DNA of 64,000 nucleotides, from assembly GCA_016717305.1 (NCBI GenBank), contig JADKFY010000012.1, forward strand, positions 106,747 to 170,746, in the 5' to 3' direction. A program made the translations under genes and the position numbers. Below the pieces are notes generated by a model. The model saw only the letters and a list, made by a program, of their open reading frames with translations, was not told where the DNA came from and searched no databases. Below are positions 37,084 to 45,698 of the stretch, piece after piece (the stretch's first letter is position 1; each line of letters opens with the position of its first letter). Source of the stretch: Flavobacteriales bacterium. Its GTDB lineage: Bacteria > Bacteroidota > Bacteroidia > Flavobacteriales_F > PHOS-HE28.

Positions 37084-38478
37084 ATGAGCGCTCCAAAAAC
37101 CGGGTACCGACCAAGAAGCTGGCTGCGTTCAATGCGCCGATCGTTCAACGTCTGCGCACTGCTTTTGGCCAGTTTTGCGCAAGGGCAGGACCTTGATAGT
37201 CTACAAAGCGTATGGAAGAACGCCCAACTTTCAGACTCCATACGTTCAGGAGCCTGCTTTGAACACTCTCTTGAATACACTCGGAACGGCAACTTGGATT
37301 CCGCATTGGTCTTGGCAAAACGCAGTTTGGCTTTCGCAGAAGCTGATGGCTCACCAAGACTGCAAGGCGGCAGCTGGAAACTGATCTCCAATGTGTTGGC
37401 CGACCAGGGTGCATACGACGCCTCCCGGGAGGCAACCACGAAAGCCATGGAATTCTGGTCTTCACTGAATGACATGAAACGCATGGGCGACATGGAGATC
37501 GGGTACGGCTATACATACATTCTTCAAGGAGCATACAATCTGGGGTTGGCACACAATCTGAAAGCCTTGGACCACTACACCGCTAAACCGGATAGCGATG
37601 GAATTGCCCATGCCGAGAACAACATTGGCGCATTGTATGCCATGTTGAATGAGTATGATAAGTCCATAGAACACAGCAACCGGGCATTGGCAATTATGTC
37701 GGCCCGTAAGGACCCAAGGATCGCGAACGTGATCGCTGGATTAGGGAAGAACTACCAGATGACCGGGGACTTCGACGAGGCCAAAAGAACCTTTTTCCAG
37801 GCCATGGACCTTTTCGCAGAAGACAAGAACACCGAAGGCGTAGCACGCATTTGGAACGCCCTGAGCAACTTGTACTTGGAGCAAGGAAGCCCGGACAGTG
37901 CTGTGTTCGCGGCCCGGCGTACCATTGAATTGACAAAGCAACCCTTCCAGATCATTCAAGCAAGCCTCAATGAATCGCGCGCGTTGCAAAAGCAGGGACG
38001 CTGGCGAGAAGCGCTGGCACCCGCACAACGTGCAGAGGACCTCGCCGTGGAAACAAACAGCCTCGATACCAGGGCAAGTGCGAACAAGGAACTCTCCATG
38101 GTACATGAAGCACTCGGGGACAAAGGCCGTGCATTGGAGGCATTCAGGCTCTACGTTCTGCTCAACGATTCGGTTCGGAATGATGAGCAAGTGAAGGAAC
38201 AAACACGGATGGAAGTGACCCACGCTTTCGACCAACAAATACTCGCGGACAGCCTTTCCAATGCCGCTGAAAAAGAACAAACCCGGCTGGAGAACCTCGC
38301 AACCCTTACCAAAGAAAAGAACCGCCGGAATCTCTTTTGCTTTCCGGTGTCGGCTTGCTTGTCTTCGCTGGGGCTTTGGGCCATAGGCTTCGCGAAACAC
38401 GGAGGTCGCGCGCGGCGATCCAAAAGGAAAAGGACATCAGTGAGGGATTGCTCCTCAACATCCTGCCCGCCGAAGTAG
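37084..38478 (+). CDS. TPR-linked adenylate cyclase 3, N-terminal part (frameshifted)
   Basis: TPR sensor half: signal sequence (SFNVCALLLASFAQGQ) and repeats such as GIAHAENNIGALYAMLNEYD. The first ATG at 37084 is preferred; an in-frame GTG at 37033 overlaps the previous stop, and an ATG at 37132 is the shortest option. The last correct residues are KNRRNL; from about 38335 the frame is lost and the tail reading CFPVSACLSSLG is spurious. Adding one T to the TTTT run at 38335-38338 would restore RRNLFLLSGVGLLVFAGALG and join the next entry, giving one protein of about 675 residues. Confidence 0.8.
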   Translation: MSAPKTGYRPRSWLRSMRRSFNVCALLLASFAQGQDLDSLQSVWKNAQLSDSIRSGACFEHSLEYTRNGNLDSALVLAKRSLAFAEADGSPRLQGGSWKLISNVLADQGAYDASREATTKAMEFWSSLNDMKRMGDMEIGYGYTYILQGAYNLGLAHNLKALDHYTAKPDSDGIAHAENNIGALYAMLNEYDKSIEHSNRALAIMSARKDPRIANVIAGLGKNYQMTGDFDEAKRTFFQAMDLFAEDKNTEGVARIWNALSNLYLEQGSPDSAVFAARRTIELTKQPFQIIQASLNESRALQKQGRWREALAPAQRAEDLAVETNSLDTRASANKELSMVHEALGDKGRALEAFRLYVLLNDSVRNDEQVKEQTRMEVTHAFDQQILADSLSNAAEKEQTRLENLATLTKEKNRRNLFCFPVSACLSSLGLWAIGFAKHGGRARRSKRKRTSVRDCSSTSCPPK

Positions 38479-39110
38479 CCATGGAACTCAAAGCCAAGGG
38501 CCAGGCCGATGCGGTGCAGATAGATCTGGTAACCGTGCTCTTTACCGACTTCAAAGGCTTCACCGCGCTCAGCGAAACGCTTAGTCCACGCGAATTGGTC
38601 CATGACCTCAACGAATGTTTCAGCGGCTTCGATCGCATTACCGGGAAATACGGCATAGAGAAGATAAAGACCATTGGAGATGCGTACATGGCCGCCGGAG
38701 GATTGCCTACGCCCAACTCCACACACGCCACCGACGTGATCCAAGCCGCTCTGGAAATGCGCGACTTCGTCGCCGAGGGTAAGGCACGCAAGATCGCAGC
38801 TGGCCTACCCTTCTTCGAAGTCCGCATCGGCATTCACACCGGACCGGTCGTTGCGGGGATCGTGGGGGTGAAGAAATTCCAGTACGACATCTGGGGCGAC
38901 ACTGTGAACACCGCAAGCCGCATGGAATCTTCCGGTGAAGTTGGAATGGTGAACATCAGTGGGACAACGTATGCACTCGTGAGCGGAGTGAATGGTCCCT
39001 CGACTGCACCCGGGATACCAGCCTTCACATTCACACCTCGTGGACGAGTGCAAGCAAAGGGCAAAGGAGAAATGGAGATGTTCTTTGTTGATCGCAGTTC
39101 GACCGAATGA
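38337..39110 (+). CDS. TPR-linked adenylate cyclase 3, C-terminal cyclase part
   Basis: 257 residues as an open frame, really the continuation of the preceding TPR half: membrane helix (LLVFAGALG), linker GLLLNILPAEVAMELKAKG, and a complete class III cyclase domain with VLFTDFKGFTAL, IEKIKTIGDAYMAAGG, FFEVRIGIHTGPVVAGIVG and QYDIWGDTVNTASRM. It differs from cyclase 2 mainly near the C-terminus (GVNGPSTAPGIPAF). All residues for ATP binding and catalysis are kept, so if the frameshift is an artefact the enzyme should be active. Confidence 0.85.
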   Translation: MLSGVGLLVFAGALGHRLRETRRSRAAIQKEKDISEGLLLNILPAEVAMELKAKGQADAVQIDLVTVLFTDFKGFTALSETLSPRELVHDLNECFSGFDRITGKYGIEKIKTIGDAYMAAGGLPTPNSTHATDVIQAALEMRDFVAEGKARKIAAGLPFFEVRIGIHTGPVVAGIVGVKKFQYDIWGDTVNTASRMESSGEVGMVNISGTTYALVSGVNGPSTAPGIPAFTFTPRGRVQAKGKGEMEMFFVDRSSTE

Positions 39111-39253
39111 ACCTTGGTCGAAGCCATATCCGAAAATCAGGCGCAACAACACAGTGTGCCCCGGTCCGTTCGCACTCGTTGGGTATGGCTTTGACCGATC
39201 ATTGGCTCATTGCCCACATCATCTTCACCATTACCAAACTTACATGCATCAAG

Positions 39254-39300
39254 TACCCACTAATGGGTATTGCGCGGGGCAATGAAAGGTCGTCCATTTG
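39254..39300 (+). promoter_or_regulatory. Dyad-type promoter, copy C (ahead of FG-GAP protein)
   Basis: Dyad TACCCA-CTAA-TGGGTA (39254-39269), TTG (39270-39272), 20 bases, then TCCATTTG (39293-39300). The ATG at 39319 is 18 bases further on. Confidence 0.6.
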
Positions 39301-39318
39301 CTTTCGTGGAAAGGTCCA

Positions 39319-42300
39319 ATGAGCACAGCTGAAGTACATAAACAGAAAGATCATCTATCCTCTGCTCGAGCGGCTTCCGCTTGGCGTTGGTTCCTTGCGC
39401 TGGCGTTCTTCGCTCCTTTCTCGCCGATCCCGGAGCAAAGGCCCACGAGCGTTGCTGAACAGGGATCCGAACAGCCCGCTGAACAGCAACCGTCTGCGAT
39501 GTTCAGTCCAACCCTGTTCGTTCAAGATGGACCTGAGCGACCGGATCTTTCGACAACTGACTTCTTCGAAGAAGACCGCATGGCCCAGATCAAGGAAGCG
39601 ATCGCCATGAGTGAATACCACATCAGCTTTCAAGAAAAGCCCGCTTGTCTTCAGAGTCCGAACCGTGCACAGGATCTCCGGATCAACTACTACACAGATG
39701 GCTTCTCTCTGACTCCTCGCATTGAGGGTGAACGCTATCACACGCAGCTCCGTGTACGATCTGTTGGTCGTAAGGATCACGAATGGACGCCTTCCCGTTC
39801 AGCGACCATAACCGCTAACGAGCACCATGCCGAAGCTGATCATGGCACGTTCAAGATCATGTATGAAAACGATGAACGCGGCATGCGCCAGGATTTTCTG
39901 GTGAAGGAAAGACCCGAGGGTTCAGGACCATTGAACGTGAATTTGCGCTACGAAGGTGATCTAATGGTTACCCAAACTGGGGAGGATGATATCCTCTTCA
40001 GTTCCATCGACATTGTTGGCAACCCGGTATCCGAAGTATGGTACAAGGACCTGCTAGCCTGGGATGCGAACAACGAACCCTTGCATGCATGGGCGAGCAT
40101 CGAAGCAGATGCTATCGTTCTCCATGTGGACGATGCGAATGCCGAATACCCCGTGACCATTGACCCGTTGAGCACCACGGCCACCTGGACCGGGGAAGGC
40201 AACCAGGCCGGAGCTTTTTACGGGAGTAGTGTGAATACTGCTGGCGACGTGAACGGAGATGGGCGCAGCGATATCATCATTGGTGCGCCTTTCTACGACG
40301 GCGGTGCTACCAACGGAGGTCGCGTCTTCATCTATCACGGCACACCCAATGGCCCCAGCGTTTCGGTAAGCACCACAATTACCAGCATTGCTGCGCAAGT
40401 GGCCATGGGCGGTTCGGTTGCCACCGCTGGCGATGTGAATGGCGATGGATACAGCGATGTGGTGATCACGCGCGAAACGGCTTCTCCCAATTCTTCAGCC
40501 GTCTTTATCCACTATGGTTCACCGACTGGTGTAAGTGCCACACCGAACACCACTATAACATTGGGAGGAGTATGCTGTGGGACCACGGCAGAGACCGCTG
40601 GAGATGTGAACGGAGATGGATACAGCGATGTGATCATCGCAGATGCCGCTTGGGCGGCCAACAGGGGGCGAGCTTATATCTATCACGGCAGTCCGACCGG
40701 CTTGTTGGCGACACCTACCACAACCATCTCCGGTACGCAAGACAATGCTTATTTGGGCAACTCGGTTTCCTCGGCCGGCGATGTGAACAACGATGGCTAC
40801 AGCGATGTGATCATCGGGCAGGGCCACTGGACGGCCGGACAACAAGAAGAAGGGCGCTTCCTCGTATACCTCGGTACTGCCACCGGTATAAACGCCACGC
40901 CGAACTTTACCTACGAGTCCAACCAAACGTATATGTTCTTGGGGGTTTCGGTGTCCTTCGCTGGCGACGTGAATGGCGATGGGTACAGCGACGTGATCGT
41001 GGGCGGGCCTTCGTACTTCGATGGAAGCAATACGGTGGGAGCCGCTTTCGTGTTCTACGGCTCCGCAGTGGGCATTACCGCGACGGGTATGGACCTGGAG
41101 GCGGGTGCGGTGAATGCATCTTCCTTCGGTTATAGCGTAGGCTGCGCAGGTGATGTGAATGGCGATGGTTACGCGGATGTGATCATCGGTGAACCTGGCG
41201 GCTTTACCACACAACCTGGAGCGGCTTATGTCTTTCTCGGCACGGCATCGGGTTTGAGCGGTACGCCGGTTTGGACAGGTGGTGGCGTGCAGGCAAGTGC
41301 AGGATATGGATCCTCGGTAGCCGGTGCAGGAGACGTGAACGGGGATGGTTACAGTGATGTGCTGGTGGGTGCGCCCAGAAAGGACAATATCGGCCAGACC
41401 GATGAAGGGCATGTCATGTACTACCAAGGCTCCCCGAATGGGCTTTCAGCCAGCGGCACACTCGATCAAACACAGTCATCGGCTTTCTTCGGAACCTCGG
41501 TAAGCGCCGCTGGCGATGTGAACGGCGATGGGTTCAGCGATGTGATCATCGGGGCACCGCAATACGACAATGGGCAAACGAATGAAGGAAGAGCATACGT
41601 TTACTATGGTGGCACGGGGGGTCTGCCTTTTACTGCATCGTGGATCATAGAGAACAATATTGCACTTTCGCTCTTAGGCACTAGCGTATCCACAGCAGGC
41701 GATGTGAACGGCGATGGATACAGCGATGTGATCATTGGTGCCCCCGGTGCGGCGATCGGCGAGGCCGGAGAAGGTCTCGCCTACGTATATCATGGGTCCG
41801 CGGCAGGGCTGGGCACTACTCCGTGGGTCGCCGAACGCGACCTCCTTGGTGCAGCACTCGGGTCCAGCGTTGCGTCCGCTGGCGACGTGAATGGAGATGG
41901 ATACAGCGATGTGGTGATCGGCGCCAACGGTTACAGCGTAAGTCAAGCACTGGAAGGTGCGGCATACATCCATCTTGGTTCTGCTACCGGGCTTAATGCC
42001 ATTCCACTATTCACCTTTGTGCAGGGGCAAGCAAATGCACGCGTCGGCAGTAGTGTAGCCGGTGTTGGCGATGTGACCGGGGATGGTTATGGTGATGTGG
42101 TCGTGGGTGCTTCAGGCTGGACCTCCTCTGCACTCACCGGGCGTGGCAGGGCATTTCTATTGAAAGGTCATCCCGCAGGGGTCTTCTACGAAACCAGTTG
42201 GGTGGTAGAAGGCTCCAACGCCAGTTCGGCGCTGGGGTCTTCCGCAGCTGGTGCAGGCGATGTGAACGGCGATGGCTATCAGGACCTCATCATTGGAGAA

Positions 42301-43746
42301 CCGGGTCGACCCAACGGCGCTGCTACTGGCGCCGGGCGCGCATTGATGTTCCATGGTGCTTCTACCGTACCCTCCGCCACTCCCACATGGACTACACTGG
42401 GCACATCCACCGGCGCGCAGTTCGGCTTCAGCGTTTCCAAGGCGGGCGATGTGAACAAGGATGGTTACGGCGATGTGGTCGTTGGCATTCCCGGAGATAG
42501 CAACGGTCGCATCAACATCTATCACGGATCACCAACTGGGCTCCCTGTAACAGCGAGTGCCACCTTCACTTCCACAAACAGCGGTGCGCGTTTGGGTACC
42601 AGCGTTTCCAACAGCGGGTCGCAAAGTGGAGATGGCTATGGCGATGTGATCGCAGGCGCACCGGAATACAGCGTAACTTTTCCTCCAAGTGCAGATCGTG
42701 GACGCGTCCACGTCTTCACTGGAAATAACGGGCTTTCACGAAGTCAGCGCACACGGCAATACCGTGCTGATCAAGTGACGCCGGTGCAAACAAGCAATGG
42801 CACCTTCGATGTGAATTGTGGATGGACCATCGGCCAGGTCGCACGTTCATACTTGGGTCGACGCAGAATGAAATTGGTCTGGGAGATCGTCAACCACGGG
42901 CCACCTTTCATGGGTGCGCCGGTGACCAACAGCGTTGCCTATACCGGACAAGAAGCCACTTGGACCGTGGTGAATTTGAGTGCCGGGGTAGAGATCAAAG
43001 AGCCGGTGATCGCTGTAGGAACAGCTTATCCGAAATGGCGTGTTCGCCTGCGCCACCATCCCGCAACCATGATCGACGGGCAACCGTTCGGTCCATGGTT
43101 CTACATGGGAATACACGACAAACAAGACCCCGCGATCAAGGTAGAGCAGCCCGTTTGCGGCTTGCTCCCGGTGGAACTGATCGCCTTCGATGTGTCCTGC
43201 GGCGGCACCTCGCGATCCATTGAATGGACCACAGCCACAGAGAATAACAATGCTTTGTTCCTGGTCGAACGCAGCACTAACGTGCAGGATTGGAAAACAA
43301 TAGGAACTCTTGTTGGAGCAGGTGATAGTCAGCAAATACAGTACTACCGATTCGTGGATGACGCCCCCATGCCGGGTGTGGAATTGTACTACAGGTTGCA
43401 GCAGATCGACCACGACGGGGAGAGCATTGTGCATTCCGTGGTTTCCGCACCACGATGTCTTGAAGTTGAAGGATCCGACCACATCATTGTTCCGAATCCG
43501 ACTGCCGGGGATGCCCGCTTGGTCTTCATCGGCCCCGGAACCTCAACGGTCCACATGATCGAAGTGCTCGACATCCACGGAAGGATCATTCACACCAGCT
43601 ATCCAACTGCCATTCTCGCAACTGGCACCACGATCACGAGCCAACACTTGGATCCGGCAACCTATATCGTACGACTTTCAGAAGCAATGGCACAGACATC
43701 ACGAGCCTTCGATTCGTGGTGCAATGAACGCCAATCCTTTCCATGA
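39319..43746 (+). CDS. FG-GAP/integrin-like beta-propeller protein with T9SS sorting domain
   Basis: 1,475 residues from the ATG at 39319 (a TTG at 39298 also lies in frame but overlaps the promoter). After a signal region and an N-terminal domain of about 280 residues come many repeats of the type AGDVNGDGYSDVIIGAP, the FG-GAP calcium-binding motif, spread over roughly 300-1,130. A fibronectin-like segment (LLPVELIAFDVSCGG, ATENNNALFLVERS) and a T9SS type A domain (IVPNPTAGDARLVF) close the protein. The true end is probably TGA 43725-43727: near 43680 the frame shifts, and the alternative frame reads SNGTDITSLRFVVQ, a normal sorting-domain end. It should be exported to the cell surface. Adhesion is a guess. 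Confidence 0.85.
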   Translation: MSTAEVHKQKDHLSSARAASAWRWFLALAFFAPFSPIPEQRPTSVAEQGSEQPAEQQPSAMFSPTLFVQDGPERPDLSTTDFFEEDRMAQIKEAIAMSEYHISFQEKPACLQSPNRAQDLRINYYTDGFSLTPRIEGERYHTQLRVRSVGRKDHEWTPSRSATITANEHHAEADHGTFKIMYENDERGMRQDFLVKERPEGSGPLNVNLRYEGDLMVTQTGEDDILFSSIDIVGNPVSEVWYKDLLAWDANNEPLHAWASIEADAIVLHVDDANAEYPVTIDPLSTTATWTGEGNQAGAFYGSSVNTAGDVNGDGRSDIIIGAPFYDGGATNGGRVFIYHGTPNGPSVSVSTTITSIAAQVAMGGSVATAGDVNGDGYSDVVITRETASPNSSAVFIHYGSPTGVSATPNTTITLGGVCCGTTAETAGDVNGDGYSDVIIADAAWAANRGRAYIYHGSPTGLLATPTTTISGTQDNAYLGNSVSSAGDVNNDGYSDVIIGQGHWTAGQQEEGRFLVYLGTATGINATPNFTYESNQTYMFLGVSVSFAGDVNGDGYSDVIVGGPSYFDGSNTVGAAFVFYGSAVGITATGMDLEAGAVNASSFGYSVGCAGDVNGDGYADVIIGEPGGFTTQPGAAYVFLGTASGLSGTPVWTGGGVQASAGYGSSVAGAGDVNGDGYSDVLVGAPRKDNIGQTDEGHVMYYQGSPNGLSASGTLDQTQSSAFFGTSVSAAGDVNGDGFSDVIIGAPQYDNGQTNEGRAYVYYGGTGGLPFTASWIIENNIALSLLGTSVSTAGDVNGDGYSDVIIGAPGAAIGEAGEGLAYVYHGSAAGLGTTPWVAERDLLGAALGSSVASAGDVNGDGYSDVVIGANGYSVSQALEGAAYIHLGSATGLNAIPLFTFVQGQANARVGSSVAGVGDVTGDGYGDVVVGASGWTSSALTGRGRAFLLKGHPAGVFYETSWVVEGSNASSALGSSAAGAGDVNGDGYQDLIIGEPGRPNGAATGAGRALMFHGASTVPSATPTWTTLGTSTGAQFGFSVSKAGDVNKDGYGDVVVGIPGDSNGRINIYHGSPTGLPVTASATFTSTNSGARLGTSVSNSGSQSGDGYGDVIAGAPEYSVTFPPSADRGRVHVFTGNNGLSRSQRTRQYRADQVTPVQTSNGTFDVNCGWTIGQVARSYLGRRRMKLVWEIVNHGPPFMGAPVTNSVAYTGQEATWTVVNLSAGVEIKEPVIAVGTAYPKWRVRLRHHPATMIDGQPFGPWFYMGIHDKQDPAIKVEQPVCGLLPVELIAFDVSCGGTSRSIEWTTATENNNALFLVERSTNVQDWKTIGTLVGAGDSQQIQYYRFVDDAPMPGVELYYRLQQIDHDGESIVHSVVSAPRCLEVEGSDHIIVPNPTAGDARLVFIGPGTSTVHMIEVLDIHGRIIHTSYPTAILATGTTITSQHLDPATYIVRLSEAMAQTSRAFDSWCNERQSFP

Positions 43747-45639
43747 AAAAGGCACTTCTGTTCAGAATTCCCAGGCTGTGAAACCACCGACTGGACAGCC
43801 TTTGGCTGGGCCATCCGCAACAAGCAGATCCAGGGGGACCATGAATCCCATTTGGCCCCCAACGCGGACCCGGAGCAGTGCTGAGCGTTGTGCTCTCAGA
43901 TGTTGGACCTGCAAAAAGGCCGGAGCAAAAGGGAACGATCGGCCACCGCTGCTTGCCAACACGTTCTACATCCGTGGCGATGTTAACACCGCGCTGGCCC
44001 ACTATTACGATTGCCGAATACACCAGAACGCCGGGACCCGACGGGGGGGGCGCTGGGGAAACGGGGCATGTATACGGAAGAGAGTTCGAAAAGCGACGCT
44101 TGCAACAACATAGCCCGCTCCCCCGACGGGGGAAGCGAGCAGGCATGGGCCAGGCAAAACACTGCGCTTCCCGAGAAGGACCACCAACGCAGCGACGTAC
44201 CTATTGAACGGGATCACACACAACGAGCGGGGAGGCAACAGGGAGGAGTACTATCGGGATACGGCAATCTTAGCGCAGGCCCAGCAGAAGGAGCCTGTCG
44301 GCAACGGAATGCCGCGCGGCCTGCCATTGCAGAAGAACTTCAGAAAGCAGGCACGCCCTCTCCCGTAAACCGGAGGGTCGCTGTGAAAGCGGTCGCCTGA
44401 GGGCATCTCCTACCATGAGCTCAGCCTGAAGCTAGCCCGAGACATGGGCAACAAGGCAGGTGAAATGTTGGCCCTGTACAATATCGGATCCGCTTATGGT
44501 GAACTTGGACAGCACCAACGTGCAGCGGAATTGCTCGACAGCATCACCATTGCGACCGGAAAGAAAGAGCCGTATCGCCAAGCATTGGCATTGAGTGGTC
44601 CGCCGCAGCATCACAAGGGCTCCAACGTCATGATGAGGCCGTGCAATACGGAGAACGGTCGCTCAGCATACTACAGGGGATCGGTGCGACGGGGGAAATA
44701 GGCACCGTGGCCGGAGTACTAAGTAAGGCGTACAAAAGTCTGGGCAATAGTGATCGTGCCTTGGACATGTTCGAGTTGGAGGACCAGATGAACGACAGCT
44801 TGACCAACGAGGAAGTACAACGTGGTGTGTTGCGGCAAGAGTACCCTTCGAGAATGAGAAACGCGCTCTGGCCGATAGCCTGCAATTCGCCCCGAAAAAG
44901 CACTGCAGGTAAAGGAGATCCAGAAACAGAAGGTAGGCGCAAGCCCAGGGCGGCTTGCATGGTCGCCATCCGCAGGGCCCCCCAGCGAAACCGCATCAGC
45001 AAAGAGAAAGCACGGAGTGAAGAACTCCTGCTGAACATCCTACCGGCTGAAGTTGCACAAGAGCTAAAGGACAAAGGCGAAGCTGACGCACGGTTGATCG
45101 ACGAAGCCACCATCCTGTTCACCGACTTCAAGGGATTCACTTCGATCAGTGAACAGCTCACCGCTCGCGAATTGGTGGAAGAGCTCAACGTGTGTTTCAA
45201 GGCTTTCGACAATATTATCACTGCACGCGGGATCGAGAAGATCAAGACCATTGGCGATGCCTACATGTGCGCTGGCGGCCTTCCTGACCCGAAGACCTCT
45301 TCCCCATTGCAAGTGGTGCATGCTGCGCTGGAGATGCAGCAATTCATGCAACAACGTAAAGCAGAACGCCAGGCACTCCACAAGCCCGCTTTCGATATGC
45401 GTGTAGGTATCCATACCGGTCCCGTGGTCGCTGGTATTGTAGGGGTGAGAAATTCCAGCGATATCTGGGGGTACCGTGAACATAGCGGCGCGCATGGAAC
45501 TCCGGGAGTGGGCAGTGAACATCAGCGAAAGCACTACGGCAAAGTTAAGGATACGCTCGGTCTTCACTTCGCGCCACGCGGAAAAGTGGTGGCGAAAGGC
45601 AAAGGGGAAATGGAAATGTGGTTCGTAGCTCGCGTGTAA
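43743..45639 (+). pseudogene. Degraded TPR-linked adenylate cyclase 4
   Basis: Starts MKKALLFRI at 43743, right after the FG-GAP gene, but stops appear within a dozen codons and frame is lost many times up to about 45000. TPR fragments can be picked out in different frames (LANTFYIRGDVNTALAHYYD near 43960; LALYNIGSAYGELGQHQRAA near 44470; GTVAGVLSKAYKSLGNSDRA near 44700). From 45000 the cyclase part reads well (NRISKEKARSEELLLNILPA; ATILFTDFKGFTSISEQL; IEKIKTIGDAYMCAGG) and ends VAKGKGEMEMWFVARV. The YDIWGDTVN region is also damaged (VRNSSDIWGYREHS). The 43.9-44.4 kb part is rich in G/C homopolymers, so sequencing error is possible, though real decay cannot be ruled out. Confidence 0.75.
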
Positions 45640-45698
45640 GCCGCCCGCTCTCCATCTTTGCGGTCCCTCGGGCGATCCCCATGCCCGGAGATCAGACC

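Noticed and set aside
40519..41427. 302-codon minus-strand frame in the FG-GAP gene
   Set aside because: Shadow of regular FG-GAP repeats; its own repeats (DDHIAVSISVHIA) are the complement of the GDVNGDGYSDV motif.
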